DNA of 64,000 nt from Enterococcus mediterraneensis (GTDB lineage: Bacteria > Bacillota > Bacilli > Lactobacillales > Enterococcaceae), in assembly GCF_900604485.1 (NCBI RefSeq), contig NZ_UWOP01000002.1, positions 229,066 to 293,065 of the forward strand, given 5' to 3'. The notes under the pieces were generated by a model that was not told the DNA's origin, made no database searches, and saw only the letters and a list, made by a program, of their open reading frames with translations. Shown here piece after piece: positions 25,384 to 33,248 of this stretch. The position numbers were made by a program, and so were the translations under genes. Position 1 is the stretch's first letter. Each line of letters starts with the position of its first letter.

Positions 25384-25389
25384 ATTATA
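25384..25389 (-). promoter_or_regulatory. Extended -10 promoter of YjzC/GPGGG operon
   Basis: On the minus strand TGGTATAAT forms an extended -10 element, about 65 bp before the start codon. The -35 region is weak, which suits an extended -10 promoter. Confidence 0.5.
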
Positions 25390-25760
25390 CCACTATATAT
25401 TGAATTAACGGAAAGAACATAGCTATATGTTGTGTTTTTTTAAAATTTTATTTTCCGAATTATTTTTAGAACTACGAAATTTTATTAAACCCTCTAACAG
25501 TATAGGAATTAAAGTTTAATGAATATTTACATAAATGTAATAATAAAAAAATTTACTCTAGATAAAGAATAAGTTTATTTTATTCAATTCTCTAAATGTT
25601 CTGATATTTAGAAAAACAATCTGTAATTTAAGTAAATATTTTATTTTTAATGTTCATAACTCAAGAGTATTGACTACGGTTGTCCAATCCAGTAAAATCA
25701 ATACATACAACGGTGTCATAACTTATAGTCAAAAGTAAAGCTGGAAAAAGGGTGAAAAAC
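25390..25760. other. AT-rich spacer upstream of resolvase gene
   Basis: About 370 bp of very AT-rich DNA with no gene. The last 80 bp (GTATTGACTACGGTTGTCCAATCC onward) may hold the recombination (res) site of the resolvase, since serine resolvase genes usually lie next to res, but I could not define dimer-binding repeats. The ribosome site AAAGGGTG precedes the start codon. Confidence 0.35.
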
Positions 25761-26306
25761 ATGAAATATGGATATGCACGAGTAAGTACTCGCCATCAGG
25801 ATTTAGCAGGACAGATGCGACAACTGGAAGATGAGCGTTGCGATCGAATCTATTTTGAAAAAATTACTGGAACCAAAAGTAACCGACCTGAGTTTCAAAA
25901 ACTCCTACAGGAAATACAGACTGGCGATACGCTAGTAATAACAAAACTGGATCGCTTCGCTCGCAGCACTCAAGATGCATTGAACACAATTAAATTCCTT
26001 TTCGAAAAAGGCGTGAAGATTAATGTTTTGAACTTAGGGATAATCGAAAATACCTCTACTGGTAGACTAATTTTTACTATCTTCAGTGCCTTCGCGGACT
26101 TCGAACGTGACCTTATCGTGGAACGCACTCAAGAAGGCAAGGAGATTGCTAAGCAGCGACCGGGCTTTAGGGAGGGACGTCCGAAAAAATTTTCACAGCA
26201 GCAGATTAACCTGGCCATGCAGCTCCTAGAGAACCACTCTTATACAGAGGTCGAAAAAATGACCGGAATCAGCAAGAGCACTTTGACGCGGAATAAAAGA
26301 AAATAA
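25761..26306 (+). CDS. Serine recombinase (resolvase/invertase)
   Basis: 181-residue small serine recombinase of the Tn552/Bin3 type. The catalytic domain starts [10 protein letters not shown] with the nucleophile Ser in ARVST. It has [19 protein letters not shown] (LDRFAR active-site arginines) and [16 protein letters not shown] with the long E helix. The C-terminal helix-turn-helix reads [24 protein letters not shown]. It is full length and apparently intact. Such enzymes resolve plasmid multimers or transposon cointegrates. I start at 25761; the reading frame could begin three codons earlier. Confidence 0.92.
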   Translation: MKYGYARVSTRHQDLAGQMRQLEDERCDRIYFEKITGTKSNRPEFQKLLQEIQTGDTLVITKLDRFARSTQDALNTIKFLFEKGVKINVLNLGIIENTSTGRLIFTIFSAFADFERDLIVERTQEGKEIAKQRPGFREGRPKKFSQQQINLAMQLLENHSYTEVEKMTGISKSTLTRNKRK

Positions 26307-26407
26307 ATGATATATAACATTACAATTAAGTGTTTTTGAACTTATATGATAAGATATTACTTAGATAGGTATAAAGTCTTAATGTTGAGATGAGAGGAGA
26401 CTGACCA

Positions 26408-26638
26408 GTGCTTAATAATTTTTTCTTTAAGAACAAGAAACGTCTAACAATCTTTGAGAAAATATTTTATTTCTTTGTAGGTAATAAAAATCGTGCGCAG
26501 AATTATTCCTATTATGTTGGGCAACATGCAAGAGCAAAATGGCGTTATCGAAAATTTAAAGACCCATGGATAGTCAAAAATAGAAATACTGTATTCAAAA
26601 GAGTCTATGGTTTCTTTAAGGACATATTTAGAGTTTGA
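26408..26638 (+). CDS. Small basic hypothetical protein
   Basis: 76 residues, very basic and aromatic (starts MLNNFFFKNKKRLTIFEKIF; later HARAKWRYRKFKDPWIVKNR). GTG start after GAGGAGA. One short hydrophobic stretch is near the N-terminus (FEKIFYFFVG). No family recognised. It lies 28 bp before another small basic protein gene and about 100 bp after the resolvase. The pair may be a small operon; charge and size would fit a membrane-active peptide or a nucleic-acid-binding protein, which is speculation. Confidence 0.55.
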   Translation: MLNNFFFKNKKRLTIFEKIFYFFVGNKNRAQNYSYYVGQHARAKWRYRKFKDPWIVKNRNTVFKRVYGFFKDIFRV

Positions 26639-26666
26639 AGCATGCAGAATTAAGGGGTTGTAAGAA

Positions 26667-26888
26667 ATGGGGAAAATTTCTAAGGCTTTTAATGAATTTT
26701 TTTATGCTTGGGGAGATAATGACCCCCATAAAAAAGTGCTAAGGTATGGAAAAATGGTCACTTTGAAGCGACTGAATGAATATGATGATTACAAGTATTA
26801 TAGACCCAGAAGAAAAGCTGCTGCGATAATTTCGGGATTAGCAGGTGTTGCCGGATTATTTGGAATCTTTAGTAAAAAGAAACGATAA
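26667..26888 (+). CDS. Small basic protein with C-terminal hydrophobic helix
   Basis: 73 residues. A basic, aromatic body (LRYGKMVTLKRLNEYDDYKY then YRPRRKAAA) is followed by a hydrophobic Gly-rich segment AIISGLAGVAGLFGIF and the positive end SKKKR. This is a tail-anchored or membrane-associated layout. Ribosome site AAGGGGTTG precedes the ATG. No family is recognised. It pairs with the preceding small basic protein gene. Confidence 0.6.
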   Translation: MGKISKAFNEFFYAWGDNDPHKKVLRYGKMVTLKRLNEYDDYKYYRPRRKAAAIISGLAGVAGLFGIFSKKKR

Positions 26889-27133
26889 TTTTAAGAGACT
26901 AAGGTGATTTGACGGGTAGATGGGTGCACTTTAATTTGAAAATGGCTTAAAAGGCTTGATTTTGGATTGTAAATTTACTTTTAATACACAATTTAAGGTA
27001 TTAAAACCGGTTGAAAAGTGACACATTGATTTTAATACAACTTATGATACAAAAAATGTGGATAGGCTACAATTAACTAGACAGAAAAATTAAGGTGTGT
27101 AGACTAGAAGAAAACATACCAGGAGGAATTTTT

Positions 27134-27424
27134 ATGTCTAAGAGAACACGAAGAACTTTTTCACAAGAATTCAAGCAACAAATCGTCAATCTTTACTTAG
27201 CTGGAAAGCCACGTGTAGAAATCATTCGAGAATATGAACTAACGGCTTCAGCATTTGACAAATGGGTAAAGCAATCTAAAACGAGTGGTTCATTCAAAGA
27301 AAAAGATAATCTTACGCCTGAACAAAAAGAATTGTTAGAACTACGTAAAAGAAACCAGCAATTAGAAATGGAAAATGATATTTTAAAGCAAGCAGCGCTG
27401 ATATTCGGACGAAGAGACAAGTAA
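27134..27424 (+). CDS. IS3-family OrfA
   Basis: 96-residue helix-turn-helix protein of IS3-type transposons (SQEFKQQIVNLYLAGKPRVE ... YELTASAFDKWVKQ), with a leucine-zipper-like end (ELLELRKRNQQLEMENDILKQAAL). AGGAGGAAT precedes the ATG at 27134. A likely slippery heptamer T-TTA-AAG at 27382-27388, in the right phase, would allow -1 frameshifting into OrfB to make the OrfAB transposase. Confidence 0.92.
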   Translation: MSKRTRRTFSQEFKQQIVNLYLAGKPRVEIIREYELTASAFDKWVKQSKTSGSFKEKDNLTPEQKELLELRKRNQQLEMENDILKQAALIFGRRDK

Positions 27425-27459
27425 TCGATGCGAATAAGCATCTTTACCCTATATCAGCG

Positions 27460-28296
27460 ATGTGCAGAATATTAGGTCTATCACGTCAGTCCTATTATTA
27501 TCAATCAAAACCAAAGAAAGACGAATCAGAACTTGAAGAAGTAGTCGCTGAAGAATTTATCCGTAGCCGAAAGGCCTACGGCTCAAGAAAAATAAAAAAA
27601 GCCTTATCAAAACGAGGCATTCAGATCAGCCGACGAAAAATTAGTAGAATCATGAAAAATAGAGGATTAAAATCGAGCTATACTGTTGCTTATTTTAAAG
27701 TACATCATTCTACTTGCAATGAAGCCAAAACGACAAACGTATTGAATCGTAAATTCTTAAGAGACAACCCATTAGAAGCGATCGTAACAGACTTGACTTA
27801 TGTACGAGTCGGGAAAAAATGGAATTATGTCTGTTTCATTTTGGATCTGTTCAATCGAGAAATTCTCGGCTATTCTTGTGGAGAACATAAAGATGCCGTT
27901 CTAGTAAAAAAAGCATTTAGCCGTATCAAACAACCTCTGATAGAGGTTGAGATTTTTCATACTGATCGTGGAAAAGAGTTTGATAACCAAGCTATTGATG
28001 AATTATTAACAACTTTTGACATCAATCGATCATTGAGTCATAAAGGCTGTCCTTTTGATAATGCCGTAGCTGAATCAACTTATAAGTCGTTGAAAGTAGA
28101 ATTTGTCTATCAATACACATTTGAAACCTTACAACAATTGGATTTGGAGTTATTTGACTATGTCAATTGGTGGAACCACCTTCGGTTGCACGGTACACTT
28201 GGCTACGAGACACCGGTTGGTTACCGTAACCAGAGATTGGCGCAGCGAATCCTTGATAATGAGCTCGGATGTGCTAACGCTAGCGAGGCAGTCTAA
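27460..28296 (+). CDS. IS3-family OrfB (DDE transposase)
   Basis: 278-residue integrase core as written from the first ATG; in the OrfAB fusion its frame extends upstream to the slippery site. An HTH_21-type start (YGSRKIKKALSKRGIQISRR) is followed by the rve domain with VTDLTYVRVGKKWNYVCFIL (first D), FHTDRGKEF (second D) and CPFDNAVAESTYKSLKVEFV (Glu). The frame is -1 relative to OrfA. Intact, so the element may be active. Confidence 0.94.
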   Translation: MCRILGLSRQSYYYQSKPKKDESELEEVVAEEFIRSRKAYGSRKIKKALSKRGIQISRRKISRIMKNRGLKSSYTVAYFKVHHSTCNEAKTTNVLNRKFLRDNPLEAIVTDLTYVRVGKKWNYVCFILDLFNREILGYSCGEHKDAVLVKKAFSRIKQPLIEVEIFHTDRGKEFDNQAIDELLTTFDINRSLSHKGCPFDNAVAESTYKSLKVEFVYQYTFETLQQLDLELFDYVNWWNHLRLHGTLGYETPVGYRNQRLAQRILDNELGCANASEAV

Positions 28297-28477
28297 CTTT
28301 AACTGTTAGCTCCTGCCGAAGATCGTCACATCCGAGGAGGCTCATTGTCAAGGACAATCGGAATAGCATACGGAAAGAAGTTCTGCACCTTATAAAATTT
28401 GTCAAAAAAACTGTTGCCATTCCAAGACAATCAACCAAACTCTAACAGAATTTGAAGTATATCAAGAATTTTTTATG

Positions 28478-29167
28478 TTAACTAAATAAAGATTGGATAT
28501 ATTGATTAGCATTCTTAAATTCAACTGTATCGATTAGTGTACCTTGTACAATCAATCTCGTTACAGCAGCCAAATCCCCGCATGTAACAAGAGTGATCAT
28601 ATCTTTATTAGGAATATCATCAATGACTTAAACTCTTGATGGATCCACTTTTTCTTTAAAGGACACTTGGTAAATATAAATATTCTTTAAGTCTGTCACA
28701 TATATTTTTTCTTTTAGAGAAATAAACTCTAATGGGGAAAATAAAATAGTTTTATCTTTGGCACTATGACTTGCTAAAGCGTAATTTCGTTTTCCCATCT
28801 GCTGATCTGGTTTCATTGTTCCAGCCCCAGAAAGTAGCGAGGTGTTGTCCAATCCGTTGTATATTGGTAAAGATAATTTTACAATGGGTATAGCGATACC
28901 ACCTATTATAGGCAAATCATTATTTTTGATTTGTGCTTTTAATACTAACTCATTTGATATAGATTCAACAGAATCAAAATCAAAGTTTCCTTTCTTTTTC
29001 AGATTGTCTTCCAAATCTTTCTTTGAATAATTTGCTATGTCATATTGTTGAACTTGTTTATTCAGTAAGTAAGATCGAATTTGAAAATTAAATATTAAAA
29101 CTAAACCTGTAAAAAAAAGGGTAATTAGAAGTAAATTTAAAGAAAGACGCTTGATTTTTTTCATCAT
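28478..29167 (-). pseudogene. srtA: Class A sortase broken by a nonsense codon
   Basis: The gene encodes an N-terminal membrane anchor (LSLNLLLITLFFTGLVLIF), the sortase barrel with SLPIYNGLDNTSLLSGAGTM and the catalytic His in YALASHSAKD. After VDPSRV there is a TAA stop, and in the same frame the sequence resumes VIDDIPNKDMITLVTCGDLA with the catalytic Cys (TLVTC), the Arg (AVTRLI), and a normal stop at 28478-28480. One G-to-T change (GAA to TAA) would explain it. The product without Cys and Arg cannot act. The 5' end abuts the M23 peptidase gene. Confidence 0.9.
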
Positions 29168-29169
29168 TT

Positions 29170-30537
29170 TTAGATTCCTAGAAATGGAGCAGGGTCTACG
29201 AATCCAGACCAATTTGAGCTAGTCGCTATTCCAAAATGCAAATGAACTCCTGTTGAATTTCCTGTAGTTCCCATGATGCCGATGGTCTGACCAGCACTCA
29301 CTGATTGGCCTGGTGTAGCAATATAATTACTTAGGTGAAGGTAATATGAATAGTAACCATCTCCGTGATCAATAATAATGTAATTACCTGCGGATCCATC
29401 AAAGGACGCCTGTACTACAGTTCCTGATCTTGATGCCATGATAGGAGTTGAAGAAGTTCCACCCATATCTATACCATCGTGAAAAGATCCAGAAAATCCA
29501 GTAGGATCAGCTCTTCCCCCAAATGGACTTGTGACGAAAATGTTGGCTACGGGTGCGCCCCAACCAGAAGAACTGGGACTTTGAATCTGAGTATTATCGG
29601 AAGAACTATTGTTGTCTTGGTACTCATTTTGATTAACTGAGTTCGAATCTTGCTCCGAAGTTTCATCTGGTATCTGTTCTTCTTTCTGTGTATCAGTATT
29701 TCCTTGACCTATTCCTATGTCATTGGTATCGGCTAGTTGTGATACATCTTTTTCCTGATCTTTTATAATAGATGCGGCTTCTGCCTCTTGAGCTTTTAAA
29801 ATAGCCGCAGCTTCTGCTTCTTTTCTCTTTTCCTCTGCTATAGCTTTAAGCTCTTTCTCCCTTCTTTTTTCAGCTTCTTGTTTTTGATTTTCAAATTTTG
29901 CTTTTTCGGATTTCTCTGTCGCCAAAGAAGCGGATATCTCATTGATTTTTATACTTTGTGTTAATTTGGCTTCTATAAGATCTTTTTCTTTCTCTTCGAG
30001 AGATTGAGTTTCTTTTTCCGCATCTGTAACTTTTTTCTCAGCTTCTTTTTTTAATTGATCTAAATTTTCTTTATCATCTATCTGTGCTTGCATAATCTCA
30101 TTACTAGCAGAAATAAGCTTAGTCATACCAATGGCTGCTGTGACTGCATCTGATAATGATTCGGCGTTTACCATGACAGATATTATAGAGTCACTTTTTT
30201 GATTTACTTGTGCATTCCTAGCCTGCTCTTCGATAAGTTTATTCCTAAGGCGTATTCTTTCCTCAAGAGCAGTAATTTTCTGACTAATTTCGGTAAGTTT
30301 CTTCTCAGATGTGTTTTTTTCCTTTAGCACTTTTTGATATTCGTTTTCTAGCTGAGTTATTTTGTTATCTAGATCTGTAAGATAAATTTCAGCGGATTTT
30401 TGATCTTTCACAATTGTTTCAATTTTATCATCTTTTTCTTTTATTTTTTCCTCAATAGTCTGTGCCTTAGCTAAGATGCTATTACTAAAAAATAGCAAAA
30501 ACACTATGACAGAGGTAGATATAAATGTTTTTTTCAA
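29170..30537 (-). CDS. Secreted M23 peptidase with coiled coil
   Basis: 455-residue exported wall hydrolase. A signal peptide (MKKTFISTSVIVFLLFFSNS, cleavage near AKAQT) is followed by a long coiled coil (about 28-260, PcsB/CwlO-like, with an Ala/Glu/Lys-rich segment), a Ser/Asn/Gln linker, and a C-terminal LytM/M23 domain. The zinc ligands are in HDGIDMGG and HLHFG, with YSYYLHLSNYI between. It starts with TTG after AAGGGAAGTG. It probably cuts peptidoglycan peptides when released from its coiled coil. The broken sortase gene follows at once, so the two were one operon. Confidence 0.9.
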   Translation of the reverse strand: MKKTFISTSVIVFLLFFSNSILAKAQTIEEKIKEKDDKIETIVKDQKSAEIYLTDLDNKITQLENEYQKVLKEKNTSEKKLTEISQKITALEERIRLRNKLIEEQARNAQVNQKSDSIISVMVNAESLSDAVTAAIGMTKLISASNEIMQAQIDDKENLDQLKKEAEKKVTDAEKETQSLEEKEKDLIEAKLTQSIKINEISASLATEKSEKAKFENQKQEAEKRREKELKAIAEEKRKEAEAAAILKAQEAEAASIIKDQEKDVSQLADTNDIGIGQGNTDTQKEEQIPDETSEQDSNSVNQNEYQDNNSSSDNTQIQSPSSSGWGAPVANIFVTSPFGGRADPTGFSGSFHDGIDMGGTSSTPIMASRSGTVVQASFDGSAGNYIIIDHGDGYYSYYLHLSNYIATPGQSVSAGQTIGIMGTTGNSTGVHLHFGIATSSNWSGFVDPAPFLGI

Positions 30538-30810
30538 ATTGATTATTCACTTCCCTTATTTTTATTTGTGAAGAAACATTTTACATAATACTCTCCTCTC
30601 TATTTTTATCGATACTACAGGTTCTATTAGGAACTGAAATTGGAATTACTATGAAAAAAGCAATTGGATCCATATGCAATATTTCAATTTAATAGACAGC
30701 TTTAAAATAACTAAAACTTATGGAGATTTTATGGAGTATATACAGACCTACATAAAATTCACACAACTGTAAAGTATGATATCAAAAGTTAATACAGGAG
30801 AACGAATTTA
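30538..30810. other. Divergent promoter region
   Basis: 273 bp between the minus-strand M23 peptidase gene and the plus-strand NusG-II gene. AT rich; contains the ribosome site ACAGGAGAACG for the downstream gene and no other feature that I can define. Confidence 0.35.
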
Positions 30811-31218
30811 GTGGATAAAATATTGAAACTTATGAAACCTTGGGACTATTTCATTATTACTGCGGTCATTATGGCATCATTCGTACCATATTTACTATTT
30901 GATACTAATAATGATGAAAATAATAATAGGGAAAGTACAGATGTAATTGCAGTTGTTAAAATAGATGGAGAAGTTGTAGACAAATTTAACTTATCACAAG
31001 TTAATGAGTCTTTTGAAAAAACATATTACCCTCAAAAAGGGAAATACAATATTATTGAAGTAGCTCCAGGAAAAATCAGGGTAAAAGAAGATAATAGTCC
31101 TGATCAAATTGCTGTTCGTACAGGCTGGATTAGTAGACCAGGGGAAATGAGTATATGTCTGCCTCATAAATTGATTGTTGAAATTTTAGGAGTAGAGGAG
31201 AATCCTTTAATTTATTAG
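30811..31218 (+). CDS. Membrane-anchored NusG domain II protein
   Basis: 135 residues starting with GTG. An N-terminal membrane helix (YFIITAVIMASFVPYLLF) precedes an extracellular domain of the NusG-II/DUF1312 type (VVKIDGEVVDKFNLSQVNES ... YNIIEVAPGKIRVKEDNSPD ... GWISRPGEMSICLPHKLIVE). The Ser-Cys-Leu-Pro-His pattern before the last strand is typical of this family. Function unknown; related genes often lie beside flavinylation or redox genes, but not here. Ribosome site AGGAGAACG. Confidence 0.82.
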   Translation: MDKILKLMKPWDYFIITAVIMASFVPYLLFDTNNDENNNRESTDVIAVVKIDGEVVDKFNLSQVNESFEKTYYPQKGKYNIIEVAPGKIRVKEDNSPDQIAVRTGWISRPGEMSICLPHKLIVEILGVEENPLIY

Positions 31219-31396
31219 TATGAACTAATAAGTACCACGAATCCTATTATAGAGACATGGACGGAGTAATCTAAGGAAAGACCGTTAACTAAAATCGCTA
31301 AAACCTGTTTACATGATTCTTCATTTAAGGTGGTTACGGAATTTTGCATATAGAAAGCCATATTAGAGATAACGAGTTTATAAAATATTAATAGGG

Positions 31397-32680
31397 ATGG
31401 TAAGTGTCATTACAGTGGATAATACTTATTTAACAGATGTGTTTAATCAATATAAATTACGCGAAAATTTACTGTATCAAACTTGGTTTATCAAAAGTGA
31501 AAAACGTTTGAAAGCGTTTAAAAAAGTTAGGAAATACGTACAAGTACTTATCAAACATGTCAATAACGGAACGTTCCCAACAGATTTTAAAAATTCAGCC
31601 CTAGAGGACATAATGAATGTAATTGCAGAACAAACAGAAATTTTTAAAGGAGCCAAGCATGCATTTATGTGGAAACCTAAATTGAGAATTCCGGATATTT
31701 ATGAAAATAGTGAAAATCAGTTAGCTTTTTCACTTTGTCTTGATCAAATTCTTAAAGCTAATCAAGAAATTAAAATGTTATTTGCTGTAAATATTCTAGC
31801 AGAAAAGAAAATCAGAGGGCTTGGTCCAGCTGTCGCAAACATTTTATATTTTCTAGAACCTACCATTTTCCCTCCTTTTAACACAGCTATTGTAAATGGA
31901 TATAATTATCTTACGGGCTCGAAAATTCGCTTAGGTAAATGGGAGGACTATTTTAAACTCCGTGATGGTATGATTGAACTCAACTGCTTAGGAGGACTTT
32001 TTTCGAAAGATTTGGGTGCTATCTCAGCTTTTTTATTTGATATTGGGAAACTAAATTATATTGTTCGCGAAAATGAAGAAGAGTATGTCAGAATTTCAGA
32101 AAGTAACACCCAGAAATTAATAAAACAGAAGTTGGAAAAAGAGGATGGCAAAAATGTGCACCAAAAAATCCAATATATCTTAGCTACTTTAGGTAATGAG
32201 ATAGGTTATCATGCTTGGATTGCCTCAAACGATCATAATAGAATTGTAGATGGGAATCGCTTAGGAGATGTGTCTATACCTCTATTACCAGAAACAATCT
32301 ATCAATTACCAAATCCGTTAAGTAGGACGATTGGTTTGATTGATGTTATTTGGTTTTCAAAAAATGGGGAACCGATATGTGCTTTTGAGGTTGAAAAATC
32401 GACGTCAATAATTTCTGGGATGAATCGAATGGATGATTTGTATTCGATTCATCAAGAAAATTTGATGATGTATATTGTCTCACCGGATCAACGTGAAGAG
32501 GAGATACGAGCACAATTTAATAGACCACATTATATGCGTAATCAAAATTTGCATGATCACTTACGATACATTCTATTTACAGATTTAGAGAAACATGCTA
32601 ATTTTATGAAGAAATTTGGCAAAGATTTTACAATTTTAGCCCCGATATCTCATTATCCAAGTGGTGAACTAGTTCGGTAG
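31397..32680 (+). CDS. Possible PD-(D/E)XK-like nuclease, defence candidate
   Basis: 427 residues, not firmly recognised. The N-terminal half is helical, with a helix-hairpin-helix-like stretch EKKIRGLGPAVANILYFLEP. The C-terminal half has GLIDVIWFSKNGEPICAFEV followed by EKSTSIISGMNRMDDL. An Asp, then a strand ending in FEVEKST, is a pattern I associate with restriction-endonuclease-like proteins, although the exact ExK spacing is atypical. A stand-alone restriction or defence role is inferred. Ribosome site weak (TAATAGGG); the GTG or ATG codons a few positions on could be the true start. No methyltransferase gene nearby. Confidence 0.5.
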   Translation: MVSVITVDNTYLTDVFNQYKLRENLLYQTWFIKSEKRLKAFKKVRKYVQVLIKHVNNGTFPTDFKNSALEDIMNVIAEQTEIFKGAKHAFMWKPKLRIPDIYENSENQLAFSLCLDQILKANQEIKMLFAVNILAEKKIRGLGPAVANILYFLEPTIFPPFNTAIVNGYNYLTGSKIRLGKWEDYFKLRDGMIELNCLGGLFSKDLGAISAFLFDIGKLNYIVRENEEEYVRISESNTQKLIKQKLEKEDGKNVHQKIQYILATLGNEIGYHAWIASNDHNRIVDGNRLGDVSIPLLPETIYQLPNPLSRTIGLIDVIWFSKNGEPICAFEVEKSTSIISGMNRMDDLYSIHQENLMMYIVSPDQREEEIRAQFNRPHYMRNQNLHDHLRYILFTDLEKHANFMKKFGKDFTILAPISHYPSGELVR

Positions 32681-33248
32681 TTATTCTGGACAAAGAAGTT
32701 GAAATTAATACGGTTAATTGTAGTATAAATAAGCATTTGGGCAGAATTGGAAATCAATCTTCCCTTTTTTTACGAGTAGCTTCCACATTTATAATGGCGC
32801 TCATTGCTATTGAATGTCTTAGCAACGTCCAGAAGAAAATCATCATATTAATGCTGCCCATGCTTCCATTTTAGTAACTTTTCGTTGAAGAAAATTGCGG
32901 ATAGAGTGAATACTATCTATTCATAACCTAGAAATGTTATCTAAAAAGGTATTTTCCTTATATTCATCGAAGATAATGGTTTTATTTGCACTTAAAAAAG
33001 AAACAATAAATCTTACTTCTAGAATCCCCTGGTGTATGGACTACCCCATACACCAGGGAATGTTATGTACTCTTGGTGGAATGCAACGAGTGGATGGAAT
33101 GATGAGGATCATTTTCTTTGGTGTCAGAAATACATAAAGAAAGATTATAAACCACGCATGCCTTATTCGTTTTATAAAGAGTAAAGTTAGACTAAATATT
33201 TTGAGAGAATCAATTCTATTCTGAACCATGAATTTAGTGAATTTTAAA
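32681..33248. other. Decayed region before IS1182 element
   Basis: Mostly gene debris. An 11-bp inverted repeat (CCTGGTGTATGG and complement, 5-base loop) lies at about 33028-33057. Around 32740-32830 the plus strand reads FLRVASTFIMALIAIE, which faintly resembles the C-terminal helix of IS6-type transposases (RTASTTIKGMEAI). That is too weak to call. The IS1182-family element begins at about 33249. Confidence 0.4.
33023..33184 (+). pseudogene. Unassigned C-terminal gene fragment
   Basis: An uninterrupted 53-codon frame with protein-like composition, reading NPLVYGLPHTPGNVMYSWWN and ending KDYKPRMPYSFYKE before TAA. It is rich in Trp, Tyr and Pro and has no start codon or ribosome site. It looks like the end of a lost gene whose 5' part was removed. 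Family not recognised. The first part coincides with a DNA inverted repeat. Confidence 0.35.

Larger units (their letters stand above)
27059..28424 (+). mobile_element. IS3-family element (IS150 group), 1366 bp
   Basis: Ends were found by comparing TGGATAGGCTACAATTAAC at 27059 with the reverse complement of the sequence ending at 28424 (TGGAATGGCAACAGTTTT). They share about two-thirds of positions and give the expected 5'-TG...CA-3' ends. Two overlapping-frame genes lie between. No direct target repeat was seen at the edges. Confidence 0.75.

Noticed and set aside
32740..32830. IS6-type transposase C-terminal relic
   Set aside because: Only a loose match (RVASTFIMALIAIE) and no inverted repeat or other catalytic segment.
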